Assembly: GCA_964544145.1 (NCBI GenBank)
Contig: CAZJAT010000010.1
Span: 1-62,282 of the forward strand
Direction of reading: 5' to 3'
DNA from: CAZJAT01 sp964544145
GTDB taxonomy: Bacteria; Hydrothermota; 32-111
DNA: 62,282 nucleotides
Each line of letters opens with the position of its first letter. Position 1 is the stretch's first letter. The translations under genes and the position numbers were made by a program. Below, piece after piece: positions 16,763-25,986 of this stretch. Below the pieces are notes generated by a model, which had not been told where the DNA came from, searched no databases, and saw only the letters and a program-made list of their open reading frames with translations.

Positions 16763-18076
16763 ATGAAAAAACTACTCATAATACTTTCATTAATACCATT
16801 AGTGATATTTGCAGAGGAAATGTTTTATACTGACTGCGTATCTTTTGATGCAGGGAGAGGTATTTGGGATGTACTATGCAATATTGATATCCCTGCTAAG
16901 AATATTGAATACAGGGAAATAGAAGGCAAATTAACAGGAAATATTGATATTTCAATAATGCTCACCAATTTAAATTCGGGAAAATCTGTTACAGATTCAT
17001 GGGAAACAAAATCATATATCTCTAAAATGGAAGAGATAAATAAGAAATTATCACTTCTTGATAATACATCATTCCTTCTTTCAAGCGGTATTTATGAATT
17101 TAATTATACTATTACAGATAAGAATTCAGGAGCAAAATATTCCAGCTCTGATACATTGACTCTTGGAGATATTCCGCAACAGCCCTTCCTTTCCGATATA
17201 CTCTTAGGCATTTCACTCAAAACAGATAGTACAGACTCAAAATTTGCCAGAAACGGATACACAATCATTCCCTCACCTTCACATAAAACAAACAATCTTA
17301 ATCCTTTTCTGATTCTATACACTGAAATATACAATCTCACTATAGGATCTCCCTATTCAGTTAATTATATTATCACTGATATTAAAGGCGACACTGTAAT
17401 GATTCTTGAAGGAACAAGAGATACTGTTAGAGAGGATGCTTTTTTCAATATTGGAGGTATGAATACAATAGGTCTTAAAAATGGGGACTATCTATTGAGC
17501 ATTGCTGTGCAATCTGATTCAATTATGATAAATAAAACAGTTTCAATAAATAAATCATCATCTATAAGTAAACAGTCCAATTCAAAATATAAACTCTCTG
17601 ATGTTCAATTGAAGTATTATAATGCAATTGAGTACATTGCAGATGATGCAGAATTGAAACAGTATAATAAACTTTCTGACACAGGTAAACATAATTTCCT
17701 CATTAAATTCTGGGAAATGAGGGACCCTGATCTGAGTAATGATAAGCTGGAAGCATTGGATAAACATATTGAGAATATTGATTTTGTTAATTCACGATAT
17801 TCATCTGGATTTGAAAATGGATATGAATCAGATAGAGGCAGGATTTACATTAAATACGGCGCTCCGGATGAGGATATGCAGATGCCTTCCACAGGGGGTT
17901 ATAAACCCTATGAGAATTGGATATACTACAGCAAGGGAGGTATACAGTTTATATTTACTGACATAAAGGGTTTCGGTAAATATGAGCTTGTATATTCTTC
18001 AACAATTGAGGAAAATATTCCTGTTAGCTGGGAAAGCTATATTGATGTTGATGTCATAAGATTCAGCAGGGATTAG
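16763..18076 (+). CDS. exported GWxTD-domain protein (second of two)
   Basis: A 437-residue paralogue of the preceding protein. A signal peptide (MKKLLIILSLIPLVIFAEE) is followed by beta-rich sequence and a C-terminal GWxTD domain: LIKFWEMRDPD, ENGYESDRGRIYIKYGAPDE, NWIYYSKGGIQFIFTDIKGFG. The motif here is GYESD. The ribosome binding site is a weak gaggtgaaa before ATG 16763. It starts three bases after its paralogue ends and is followed within two bases by nadB, so all three are likely cotranscribed. Function unknown. Confidence 0.82.
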   Translation: MKKLLIILSLIPLVIFAEEMFYTDCVSFDAGRGIWDVLCNIDIPAKNIEYREIEGKLTGNIDISIMLTNLNSGKSVTDSWETKSYISKMEEINKKLSLLDNTSFLLSSGIYEFNYTITDKNSGAKYSSSDTLTLGDIPQQPFLSDILLGISLKTDSTDSKFARNGYTIIPSPSHKTNNLNPFLILYTEIYNLTIGSPYSVNYIITDIKGDTVMILEGTRDTVREDAFFNIGGMNTIGLKNGDYLLSIAVQSDSIMINKTVSINKSSSISKQSNSKYKLSDVQLKYYNAIEYIADDAELKQYNKLSDTGKHNFLIKFWEMRDPDLSNDKLEALDKHIENIDFVNSRYSSGFENGYESDRGRIYIKYGAPDEDMQMPSTGGYKPYENWIYYSKGGIQFIFTDIKGFGKYELVYSSTIEENIPVSWESYIDVDVIRFSRD

Positions 18077-18077
18077 A

Positions 18078-19646
18078 ATGAAGACCTATGATGTCATAGT
18101 AATTGGAAGCGGCATTGCCGGACTTACATTTGCAAGTAAAATTGCTCCTTATGGCAAAATTGCAGTAATAACTAAAAAACAGGCAAAGGAATCCAACACA
18201 AATTATGCACAGGGCGGTATTGCCTCAGTTATTTCCGATAGTGATTCATTTGAATCACATATCAGGGATACAATGACAGCAGGATGCGGAATCAATCATA
18301 AGGAAGCTGTGAAAATCATGGTTGAAAGAGGGCCTGTGCTTATAAATGAGTTATTTGAAATGGGTGCTCATTTTGAAAAGGAATCAAATGGCAATTTCAA
18401 ATTAAGCAAGGAAGGCGGGCATTCAAAGAATCGAATTGTGTATGCGGGTGATTTCACCGGTTATGAAATTGAAAAAACCTTGCTTCATACAATCTCAATG
18501 TATCCTAATTTGAAATTGCTTACTGATCATTATGCCTGTGATCTCATAATTGATAATGAAAATAACTGTCAAGGTGTTTTTGTTCTGGATAATTCGACAT
18601 ATGAGATTGAACCCTATTTTTCTAAATTTGTTGTTATTGCATCAGGAGGAATAGGACAGGTTTATAAATATACAACAAACCCTGCCATTGCCACCGGAGA
18701 CGGTATAGCAATGGCTTATATAGCAGGTGCTAAGATCGCTAATATGGAATTTGTTCAATTCCATCCCACATCATTATTCAATTCTGAATCAAAAAGCCGC
18801 TCATTTCTCATTTCAGAAGCAGTAAGAGGAGAAGGCGGTTACTTAAAATTAAAGAGTAATAGACAATTTATGCATAAATATCATGCTAAAAAATCTCTTG
18901 CACCGCGAGATATAGTTGCACGTGCGATTGATGCCGAATTAAAACTATCAGGCGAGGATTTTGTTCTGCTTGACCTATCCCATTTTACAGAAAGTAAATT
19001 CAAAGAAAGATTCCCGAGAATTTATAAAAAATGTATTGATTCTGGTATTAATGTTCCAGGCGAACCCATACCTGTTGTTCCGGCAGCACATTATACATGT
19101 GGCGGCATTATGACAGATATTGATGCCAAGACTTCAATCAACAATCTATATGCTGCCGGTGAGGTTGCATTCACAGGTGTTCACGGAGCAAATAGACTTG
19201 CAAGCAATTCACTGCTTGAAGCAATTGTTTTTGCTGAAAGAGCATATCTCAGTATAAGGGACAAATTGTCAGCAGAGATAGAGACATCAGTCCCCGGATT
19301 CTATAGCCAGCCAATTTCATTGAGCAATGATATCGAGGTTTTTCTGAGTGGTATCAGAAAGGATATAAAAGAAACAATGTGGAATCGAGTTGCGATTGTA
19401 AGGAATTCTCAAAACCTTGAAAAGGCTGCTCTTCGAATAAACAGGCTTTTTGAAGATTTTCAATCATTGGAAAAATATAATAATGAAGAATATTTTCAAA
19501 TCAGAAATATGATAATCGTTTCAAAGATTATAATTGAATCAGCACTTTCCCGCAAAGAATCACGAGGGCTGCATTATATGCAGGATTACACTGATTTAAA
19601 TAATAATGTTTTCAATAGAGATACTATTATTCAAAAGGAGGTTTGA
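18078..19646 (+). CDS. nadB: L-aspartate oxidase NadB
   Basis: An FAD enzyme that oxidises aspartate to iminoaspartate for NAD synthesis. In anaerobes fumarate can serve as acceptor. The 522-residue protein has the dinucleotide motif VIVIGSGIAGLTFA, the flavin-loop NYAQGGIASV, NMEFVQFHPTSLF, the catalytic segment HYTCGGIMTD and the C-terminal HGANRLASNSLLEA. It belongs to the succinate dehydrogenase/fumarate reductase flavoprotein superfamily, but length and motifs favour NadB. nadA and nadC are not in the window. It follows aspartate-family genes, so it competes for the same substrate. Confidence 0.92.
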   Translation: MKTYDVIVIGSGIAGLTFASKIAPYGKIAVITKKQAKESNTNYAQGGIASVISDSDSFESHIRDTMTAGCGINHKEAVKIMVERGPVLINELFEMGAHFEKESNGNFKLSKEGGHSKNRIVYAGDFTGYEIEKTLLHTISMYPNLKLLTDHYACDLIIDNENNCQGVFVLDNSTYEIEPYFSKFVVIASGGIGQVYKYTTNPAIATGDGIAMAYIAGAKIANMEFVQFHPTSLFNSESKSRSFLISEAVRGEGGYLKLKSNRQFMHKYHAKKSLAPRDIVARAIDAELKLSGEDFVLLDLSHFTESKFKERFPRIYKKCIDSGINVPGEPIPVVPAAHYTCGGIMTDIDAKTSINNLYAAGEVAFTGVHGANRLASNSLLEAIVFAERAYLSIRDKLSAEIETSVPGFYSQPISLSNDIEVFLSGIRKDIKETMWNRVAIVRNSQNLEKAALRINRLFEDFQSLEKYNNEEYFQIRNMIIVSKIIIESALSRKESRGLHYMQDYTDLNNNVFNRDTIIQKEV

Positions 19647-19940
19647 ATGAAAGCAACTATCACAGGTAAGCATATTGATATTTCCCCTGAAATCAAATCC
19701 TACATTGAGGAAGAAATCGTTCAATTGGAAAAGTATGAAAGAAATATTCTCAGTGGTAAAGCAATAATAGAATTAAATGATAAGCGTTATAAGGTTGAGA
19801 TGGAAATCTGTGTGAAGAAACATGTATTTACTGCATCAGATGAATCCTTTGAACTTATACCCTCAATTGATAATACATTTAAAAAAATTAAATCTCAATT
19901 AATAAAATATGAGAAAAAGATCCATGATCACAAAAAATGA
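19647..19940 (+). CDS. hpf: short ribosome hibernation factor (HPF/RaiA family)
   Basis: A 97-residue S30AE-domain protein (ATITGKHIDISPEIKSYIEE at the start, then KRYKVEMEICVKKHVFTASD) that binds the decoding region of idle 30S subunits. It has the short form, with no C-terminal dimerisation extension. A strong aaggagg site precedes ATG 19647, immediately after the nadB stop. The next gene, hprK, begins inside its last codons. An hpf beside PTS-regulatory genes recalls the rpoN-hpf-ptsN arrangement of Proteobacteria. Confidence 0.9.
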   Translation: MKATITGKHIDISPEIKSYIEEEIVQLEKYERNILSGKAIIELNDKRYKVEMEICVKKHVFTASDESFELIPSIDNTFKKIKSQLIKYEKKIHDHKK

Positions 19941-20925
19941 TAACAATATTCATTCTATATCAGTCAGTGAGCTGATAAATGATAAAACAGGTGATTTAAA
20001 GCTTTCTGTAATTACCGGAAAAAAGGGACTGGAGAATAGAATAACATCTATTAACCCATATAGACCGGGTCTTGCATTAAGCGGATATACTGATTATTTC
20101 AGAAATAATACAGTACAAATTCTGGGCAAAACAGAAATAGCTTTTCTTGATTCCATCACACAGAAAAAGCGCTCAAGATATCTGAAAAATATGTTCACAT
20201 TTCAAATGCCCTGTATAATAATCGCAAGGAATATTGATCCCCCGAGAATGCTTAAAATAATGTGCAACAGACAGAACATACCATTGCTTAAGTCAGATAT
20301 GGCAACAACTGAGCTTCTACATTCTCTTACTGTTTACCTCAACAATCAGCTCGCACCCAGTACAACTGTTCATGGAACATTAGTTGACATTTACGGTGTA
20401 GGCGTACTTTTAGTTGGAAATTCAGGCATTGGTAAGAGCGAAACGGCTTTGGACCTTATTGACAGAGGCCATCGGCTGGTTGCTGATGATGCAGTAAAAA
20501 TATTCAAGAGAGGAGAACATCTCCTTATGGGAACCGGCATTGCTCCCGATTCCGCCTTACAATATCATATGGAGGTAAGAGGAGTTGGGATATTGGATAT
20601 AGCAAAAATGTATGGTATAAGAGGTGTACGCTTACATAAGAGGGTTGAAATGAAAGTGAATCTTGTTGAATGGAGCCCAGATTTAAATGTGGAGAGAACA
20701 GGAATTAAAGAAGAGGTCACAAATATCATTGATGTTGAGATACCTCTGGTTCAAGTCCCTCTTGTTCCAGGCAAAAACATTTCTGTTATTATTGAGGTTG
20801 TTGCTTTGAATCATATTTTAAAACTCTCCGGGTATGATACTGCAAAAATATTCAATTCTACATTGATTTCACTCATGCAGGACAGAGCAAAAAAGCTAGC
20901 CCGCCTTGATGAGGATGAAGAATGA
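19909..20925 (+). CDS. hprK: HPr kinase/phosphorylase
   Basis: A 338-residue bifunctional enzyme that phosphorylates and dephosphorylates HPr on serine in response to metabolite levels. The N-terminal domain is variable. The catalytic domain carries VHGTLVDIYGVGVLL, the P-loop GNSGIGKSETALDL, the conserved RLVADDAVKI, and the signature MEVRGVGILDIAKMYG. ATG 19924 is an alternative start. The gene overlaps hpf by up to 32 bases and the EIIA gene by four. No HPr, enzyme I or sugar permease is seen nearby, so a regulatory role is inferred. Confidence 0.93.
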   Translation: MRKRSMITKNDNNIHSISVSELINDKTGDLKLSVITGKKGLENRITSINPYRPGLALSGYTDYFRNNTVQILGKTEIAFLDSITQKKRSRYLKNMFTFQMPCIIIARNIDPPRMLKIMCNRQNIPLLKSDMATTELLHSLTVYLNNQLAPSTTVHGTLVDIYGVGVLLVGNSGIGKSETALDLIDRGHRLVADDAVKIFKRGEHLLMGTGIAPDSALQYHMEVRGVGILDIAKMYGIRGVRLHKRVEMKVNLVEWSPDLNVERTGIKEEVTNIIDVEIPLVQVPLVPGKNISVIIEVVALNHILKLSGYDTAKIFNSTLISLMQDRAKKLARLDEDEE

Positions 20926-21293
20926 TATTCGGTATTTTCACATCTCATGGCTCATTTGCTTCATCTGCTGTTCAAGCTGCCGAAGAAATTATAGGAAAAC
21001 AAGACAATTATTTATGTATAAGTAATACCAATCTTAGTATTGATGATATAAAAAACAAAATTGAACAGGCCGTCATTAATTACAGAGCTGATGCATATTT
21101 TATATTCATTGATTTCTATGGTTCTTCATTTTCTCTTCCCGCAATGAAATTGGCAAAGGATTATGACTCTTTAACACTTATGTTCGGCTTCAATCTTCCT
21201 GTGATTATTGATTTTTTTTCACACAGGAAATCCAAAACACCTGATGAATTGCTGATCAAACTCAAGCATATCGGAAAGGAAGCTGTGAGATAA
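20922..21293 (+). CDS. PTS EIIA component, mannose family
   Basis: A 123-residue protein of the EIIA-Man fold, starting FGIFTSHGSFASSAVQAAEE. The histidine in TSHG is the expected phosphoryl acceptor. The length corresponds to a stand-alone EIIA domain. It overlaps hprK by four bases (ATGA) and the EIIB gene by one. No EIIC or EIID permease follows, so a signalling rather than transport role is likely. Confidence 0.86.
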   Translation: MIFGIFTSHGSFASSAVQAAEEIIGKQDNYLCISNTNLSIDDIKNKIEQAVINYRADAYFIFIDFYGSSFSLPAMKLAKDYDSLTLMFGFNLPVIIDFFSHRKSKTPDELLIKLKHIGKEAVR

Positions 21294-21757
21294 TGAGGAT
21301 TCTCCGAATTGATGAAAGACTTATACATGGACAGGTTATGATAGGTTGGATAGAAAATGCTGGTTTTTCCAATATTATTTTATTGCATGAATCTATTGAT
21401 GCTTTTGTACTGGATACTTATCAGAATATGTTGAGAGATTTCAATTTCAGACATATAAATATAAGCCGTCATGAGCAGCTGATTTTTCATGAAAGCAAAA
21501 TACTCTTTATTATGAAGGATTTATCATTAATGAGTGACAATTTTGATATACTCAATCAATTAAAAATTGATCTGCTTAATCTTGGAGGTATAAGAAAGAG
21601 CAATCCCGTTATGACAATATCACCTTCTGTTCAACTCAATCAGAATGATGTAGATATTCTTGAAATTATTAAGAATAAATTTGCATTGGAAATTAATGCC
21701 CAAGAACTACCTTACTCAAATTCAATAACTTTATTTAACGGCAATCGGAATCAATAG
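21293..21757 (+). CDS. PTS EIIB component, mannose/sorbose family
   Basis: A 154-residue protein beginning ILRIDERLIHGQVMIGW, the signature of mannose-family EIIB. The histidine in LIHGQ accepts phosphate from EIIA. The rest fits the alpha/beta fold. It ends the plus-strand run and converges on mglA with a 14-base gap in which I see no terminator. The absence of EIIC/EIID means it cannot form a known sugar transporter with the genes in this window. Confidence 0.88.
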   Translation: MRILRIDERLIHGQVMIGWIENAGFSNIILLHESIDAFVLDTYQNMLRDFNFRHINISRHEQLIFHESKILFIMKDLSLMSDNFDILNQLKIDLLNLGGIRKSNPVMTISPSVQLNQNDVDILEIIKNKFALEINAQELPYSNSITLFNGNRNQ

Positions 21758-21771
21758 ATATTATAATGATT

Positions 21772-22347
21772 TTACAATGACTGCAACACCATTTTACTTA
21801 CTGTCTTCAATGTTTCAAACACACCAATGCCCTGAGTTGCAACAGCTTCTACATACGGGATACCCCAGGGATTAATTGCATCTTCCAATTCTGTAATAGG
21901 GGAAATATTGGGTAAATCTCGTTTATTATACTGAAGTACAAGAGGTATTTCCTCTATATTGAGACTGTGTTCATCCAAATTCTCCAGCAGATTATCCACA
22001 CTTTCAATATTATCTTCAAATCTTTCTATCTGCGAATCAGCTACAAAGACAATTCCATCTACACCCTTTAAAATCAATTTCCTCGAAGCATTATAGTAAA
22101 TTTGTCCGGGAACTGTGTATAATTGAAATTTTGTTTTAAATCCCTTTACTGATCCAATATCCATTGGTAAAAAATCAAAAAACAGAGTTCTGTCCATTTC
22201 AGTTGCCAGAGAAATCATCTTTCCCTTTTGTTCAGGTCTGACTTTATTATATATTACTTTCAAATTAGTCGTCTTTCCGCCCAGGCCGGTTCCATAATAA
22301 ACAATTTTAAAAGTAATTTCTCTTGATGCATAATTAATTACAGACAA
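21772..22347 (-). CDS. MglA-like small Ras-family GTPase
   Basis: A 191-residue GTPase. G1 is YYGTGLGGKTTNL. The MglA-type switch sequence is DRTLFFDFLPMDIG. G3 is YTVPGQIYYNAS. The guanine-specificity motif is NKRDLP. MglA is the polarity switch of Myxococcus, and homologues occur widely in FCB bacteria and others. It lies 18 bases after the roadblock gene, its probable GTPase-activating partner. Confidence 0.9.
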   Translation of the reverse strand: MSVINYASREITFKIVYYGTGLGGKTTNLKVIYNKVRPEQKGKMISLATEMDRTLFFDFLPMDIGSVKGFKTKFQLYTVPGQIYYNASRKLILKGVDGIVFVADSQIERFEDNIESVDNLLENLDEHSLNIEEIPLVLQYNKRDLPNISPITELEDAINPWGIPYVEAVATQGIGVFETLKTVSKMVLQSL

Positions 22348-22365
22348 TTAATCCTCCATTTGTTT

Positions 22366-22863
22366 TTACCCGAATAAGTCATCCAGCTCACTTTCTGCAG
22401 CCTTTTTAAAATCGTCAGAGAATGTCTCTTTTGCCTGTTGCTGAGATGAATGTAATTTTGAGAAAATATTTTTGAATATGTTCTCCATTTCAGTAACAGT
22501 AGATTTTAGTTTTACGCGCATTAACCCGAGATTTGTTGATCTGCTGAATATTACAACGAGAATTATCCTTGACAGTATAACAGTTATATAGATATTCTCT
22601 TTTTTTCCTTGATGGAATATCTCTTTAAATTCATCCTCACCCAGCAATAATGCAAGCTGACTCGTTGCAGCATAATCAGCTGCAGCCAATGATGAGAAAG
22701 AAAGCAGGTCAATTGTCTCGGTATTCCCTACTGATGTAATCATCTGACCTGCTTTGTCAATTAAAAGTACTGCATTTGCATTTGTTGCGGCAAGTAATTT
22801 ATTAAGGCAATTATTGATTTCCCAGAAATCCTGCTCAAAAATGCTCAGATTTTCATAACTCAA
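22366..22863 (-). CDS. MglB-like roadblock/LC7 protein
   Basis: A 165-residue roadblock/LC7-domain protein. The domain covers about residues 15-120 (NKLLAATNANAVLLIDKAGQ, SFSSLAAADYAATSQLALLL, YITVILSRIILVVIFS), followed by a charged C-terminal tail (SELDDLFG). MglB dimers stimulate GTP hydrolysis by MglA. It lies 16 bases after porB, so the pair may be transcribed from the por promoter. Confidence 0.87.
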   Translation of the reverse strand: MSYENLSIFEQDFWEINNCLNKLLAATNANAVLLIDKAGQMITSVGNTETIDLLSFSSLAAADYAATSQLALLLGEDEFKEIFHQGKKENIYITVILSRIILVVIFSRSTNLGLMRVKLKSTVTEMENIFKNIFSKLHSSQQQAKETFSDDFKKAAESELDDLFG

Positions 22864-22879
22864 TCATGCCTCCGAATCA

Positions 22880-23806
22880 TTATAAGGATTTTGAACATTC
22901 TTCATTATGAAGAAGTCTTTTCCATTTTTTCTCAATCTGATTTCTCAATATATCTACCAATTCTTTTTCATTCTTAAGGTGTTTAAAACGATTCTGGGTA
23001 AAAAGAAACTCCTCCAGCGCCTTAGGTGATTTAGGTTTGACATTGACCTTATACTTTCCATTTTCATATTCATAGAGGGGCCAGAATAAGGTATCAACTG
23101 CCAGTTTTGAAATCTCAATAGATTTGGCTGGGTCAGAACCCCATCCCAAAGGACAAGGTGACAGAACATTGACAAATGTCGGTCCATCAACAGCAAGAGC
23201 TTTTTCAAATTTCTTAGTTAGGTCCGCCCAGAATCCGGGACTTCCCTGTGCAACATAAGCAAGATTATGTGAAATCATAATCTCTGTTAAATCCTTTTTC
23301 TCCTGCATCTTGCCTTTAATCTTTGAACCAGCTGGTGATGTTGTCGTATGTGCTCCAAATGGTGTTGCAGATGAACGCTGAATCCCAGTATTCATATATG
23401 CACCATTATCATAGCAAACATAGAGCATATTATGCCCTCTTTCCATAGCACCTGATAATGACTGTAAACCAATATCAAATGTGCCTCCATCGCCGCCAAA
23501 TGCGATGAATTTAATATCCTTTTTTATTTTCCCTTTCTTTTTCAATGCCCTGTATGCAGTTTCCAAACCACTGACTGTAGCAGCTGAATTCTCAAATGCA
23601 TTATGAACAAAATTTACATCCCATGATGTATACGGATAAATTGTAGAGATTACCTCCATACAGCCGGTTGCACCGCCTACAACAGTATTTTTACCTGCTA
23701 TAGCCATTAACATACGGAGGATCACTGTTCCCCCGCATCCGGCACAAGCCCTGTGTCCCGGAGTAAAGAGGTTGCCATTTTTTGCTAAATCTTTAAGTGT
23801 TGCCAT
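22880..23806 (-). CDS. porB: pyruvate (2-oxoacid):ferredoxin oxidoreductase, beta subunit
   Basis: The thiamine-diphosphate subunit that decarboxylates pyruvate to acetyl-CoA with reduction of ferredoxin. Visible features are the cysteine motif HRACAGCGGTVIL, GGATGCMEVIS, the ThDP motif FGGDGGTFDIG with CYDNGAYMNTG, and LSPCPLGWGSDP. The frame is open to a TTG at 23818, but the ribosome binding site ggagg (23812-23816) lies inside that extension. ATG 23806 or 23809 is therefore preferred, giving about 309 residues. It is the last of four por genes. Confidence 0.93.
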   Translation of the reverse strand: MATLKDLAKNGNLFTPGHRACAGCGGTVILRMLMAIAGKNTVVGGATGCMEVISTIYPYTSWDVNFVHNAFENSAATVSGLETAYRALKKKGKIKKDIKFIAFGGDGGTFDIGLQSLSGAMERGHNMLYVCYDNGAYMNTGIQRSSATPFGAHTTTSPAGSKIKGKMQEKKDLTEIMISHNLAYVAQGSPGFWADLTKKFEKALAVDGPTFVNVLSPCPLGWGSDPAKSIEISKLAVDTLFWPLYEYENGKYKVNVKPKSPKALEEFLFTQNRFKHLKNEKELVDILRNQIEKKWKRLLHNEECSKSL

Positions 23807-23818
23807 CATTTCCTCCAA

Positions 23819-24997
23819 TTACTCTCTTATTGTAATATAATTGATTCGTTCTCCCTTGCTTTCTTTTTCTGCAAAGGATTTGATATCATTATAGATATTC
23901 GTTAAATCATCAAACATAATATCTCTACCGCCCAATCCATATATGTAGTTTTTCATTGCAGGCTGATTATCACAACCGTAAAAAGCAGAGCTTATTTCTG
24001 TGTATAGAGGGCCACCCATTGCAGATTGAGCATCGCTCCTGTCAAGTACTGCAACACCTTTCATTTTTCCCAGGATTTCAACAAGCATCTCACCGTAAAA
24101 AGGTCTGAAAAACAGAGGTTTTACCACACCCACTTTCATTCCCTTCTCTTTCAGCTTATCACAAGTGTATTTTGCGGTACCTGCAGTTGAGCCAAGGGCT
24201 ACAATAGCATATTCGGCATCTTCCATATTATATGTTTCAATGACATGATAGTCTTTCTGCATAGTCTTATTGTATTCATTCAAGAGTTCAGGGATTCTAA
24301 TTTTAGCGTCAATCATTGCCTGTGCCTGTCCTCTTTTCATCTCCATAAAATAATCCTGTAAAACCAGAGGACCTACTGTAATGGGATTATCAACATCCAA
24401 TGATGTGTAGGCAGCTTTCTTCTCTCCAAGATAATTCTGGACCTCTTTATCATCAAACATATCAAGTCTCTGCATTGCATGTGAAATAATGAATCCATCT
24501 GTTGTAACCATTCCGGGAAGCAAGACATCTTCCGAAGCTTTCATCATAAAAATAGTTAAATCATAGGCTTCCTGTGAATCTTCAGAAAATATCTGCATCC
24601 ACCCTGCATCCCGCGATCCCATGGTGTCTGAGTGATCACAGTGAATATTGATTGGAGCTGACAAAGCCCTGTTTACCTCACATATGACAATGGGGAGCCT
24701 TAAACCTGAAGCAATATATAATATTTCATGCATCAAAGCTAATCCCTGAGAGGATGTGCCCGTCATTACACGAGCTCCTGTTGTTGCTGCTCCGACACAT
24801 GCTGATAAGGCACTGTGTTCACTCTCAACAGCAATAAATTCAGTATCAACTCTGCCGTCATTTACAAAATTTGAAAATAATTGAACCACTTCTGTAGCCG
24901 GGGTAATGGGATAGGCAGCTACTACGTCAGGATTGATCTGGCGCATTGCCTCTGCCATCGCTTCATTGCCGGTTTTTGCAACTATATTTTGAGCCAT
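23819..24997 (-). CDS. porA: pyruvate (2-oxoacid):ferredoxin oxidoreductase, alpha subunit
   Basis: A 392-residue catalytic alpha subunit. It begins with the pyrimidine-binding-type domain (NEAMAEAMRQINPDVVAAYP, then ITPATEVVQL, VESEHSALSACVGAATTGAR, TGTSSQGLALMHEILYIASG) and ends with the transketolase C-terminal-like domain (VALGSTAGTAKYTCDKL, FFRPFYGEMLVE). It works with the beta, gamma and delta subunits. An aggtagtaatg start context fits ATG 24997. Confidence 0.95.
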   Translation of the reverse strand: MAQNIVAKTGNEAMAEAMRQINPDVVAAYPITPATEVVQLFSNFVNDGRVDTEFIAVESEHSALSACVGAATTGARVMTGTSSQGLALMHEILYIASGLRLPIVICEVNRALSAPINIHCDHSDTMGSRDAGWMQIFSEDSQEAYDLTIFMMKASEDVLLPGMVTTDGFIISHAMQRLDMFDDKEVQNYLGEKKAAYTSLDVDNPITVGPLVLQDYFMEMKRGQAQAMIDAKIRIPELLNEYNKTMQKDYHVIETYNMEDAEYAIVALGSTAGTAKYTCDKLKEKGMKVGVVKPLFFRPFYGEMLVEILGKMKGVAVLDRSDAQSAMGGPLYTEISSAFYGCDNQPAMKNYIYGLGGRDIMFDDLTNIYNDIKSFAEKESKGERINYITIRE

Positions 24998-25008
24998 TAC
25001 TACCTCCG

Positions 25009-25290
25009 TTATTTCTTTTCAATTTCCATTTCAAGAGCATCAAATGGGCATTCATTCGCACAAATACCGCAACCCTTGCAATAGTCATAATCAATTCCAG
25101 TCATTTTCCCGTTTTCAACCTTAATGGACGAATCCGGACAGAATATCCAACAGATAAAACACTGTTTACACTTATCTTCATTCCACACAGGTCTCTGAGA
25201 ACGCCAGTCTCCTGTTTTAAATTCCTTAGCTGTTCCGCTTTTTGTTATAAGAGAAGCCATATCAACTTCCTTCCATGTTTTTTTACTCAT
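25009..25290 (-). CDS. porD: 2-oxoacid:ferredoxin oxidoreductase, delta (ferredoxin-like) subunit
   Basis: A 93-residue protein with two [4Fe-4S] motifs, CKQCFICWIFCPDSSI and CKGCGICANECPFDAL. It carries electrons from the ThDP site to ferredoxin. It overlaps porC by four bases. Confidence 0.94.
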   Translation of the reverse strand: MSKKTWKEVDMASLITKSGTAKEFKTGDWRSQRPVWNEDKCKQCFICWIFCPDSSIKVENGKMTGIDYDYCKGCGICANECPFDALEMEIEKK

Positions 25291-25868
25291 TCTGACATTA
25301 CCTCCTTATAAGCCCTCTCAATTGATTTAATATTGCCTTCAATAACCTCAGGCTTATTCTTAAATTTCAATTCAAGCTTGTGATGAGTGTCGGAAAGCAT
25401 CTTATCAAAATCCAGTATTCCAGTGACCTTTATCAGTGCACCGAGCATAGGGGTATTCGGTTTATTAACCTTAATCTCATCAATTGCTATCTGCGATGCA
25501 TTAATTGTAAATACCTTGATGTCATTTCTGATTTTGTATTTGGTTTTTATTTCTTTTGGATTTTTAAGAGTATTAATAAGTATAATTCCGTTTTCAATTA
25601 AACCATGCGTTGTTTCAATAGAATCCATCAATGTCTGATCAAGAACAACAACCACATCAGGACTTTCCACACCACTGTGAATCATTATAGGCTTATCTGC
25701 CAGACGGTTAAAAGACTGAACCGGAGCACCCATTCTCTCTGGGCCGTATTCAGGGAATGCCTGAATATATTTTCCGGTTGCCAATGCAGCATCAGCAAAA
25801 AGCAATGCAACTGTTTTTGCACCCTGTCCGCCTCTGCCATGCCACCTTATTTCAAAGAAATCCTTCAT
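25287..25868 (-). CDS. porC: 2-oxoacid:ferredoxin oxidoreductase, gamma subunit
   Basis: A 193-residue gamma subunit beginning EIRWHGRGGQGAKTVA, with AFPEYGPERMGAPVQSF and the late NTPMLGALIKVTG segment. It is the first gene of the porCDAB operon, whose order matches archaeal and thermophilic bacterial enzymes. ggaggtac precedes ATG 25868. Substrate (pyruvate rather than another 2-oxoacid) is inferred from subunit order. Confidence 0.93.
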   Translation of the reverse strand: MKDFFEIRWHGRGGQGAKTVALLFADAALATGKYIQAFPEYGPERMGAPVQSFNRLADKPIMIHSGVESPDVVVVLDQTLMDSIETTHGLIENGIILINTLKNPKEIKTKYKIRNDIKVFTINASQIAIDEIKVNKPNTPMLGALIKVTGILDFDKMLSDTHHKLELKFKNKPEVIEGNIKSIERAYKEVMSE

Positions 25869-25902
25869 TGTACCTCCAGAATTAATAACATTTCAGATTA
25901 GT

Positions 25903-25931
25903 ATATTAACATAATATTGTCAAAACGTCAA
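25903..25931 (-). promoter_or_regulatory. possible por operon promoter
   Basis: On the minus strand TTGACG (25931-25926), a 17-base spacer and TAATAT (25908-25903) precede porC by about 35 bases. The -10 match is moderate. It would be divergent from the promoter at 25987. Confidence 0.35.
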
Positions 25932-25986
25932 TAATAATAAATTTTAATTATATTATATAGATATTATGTATTTAAAATATATAATA

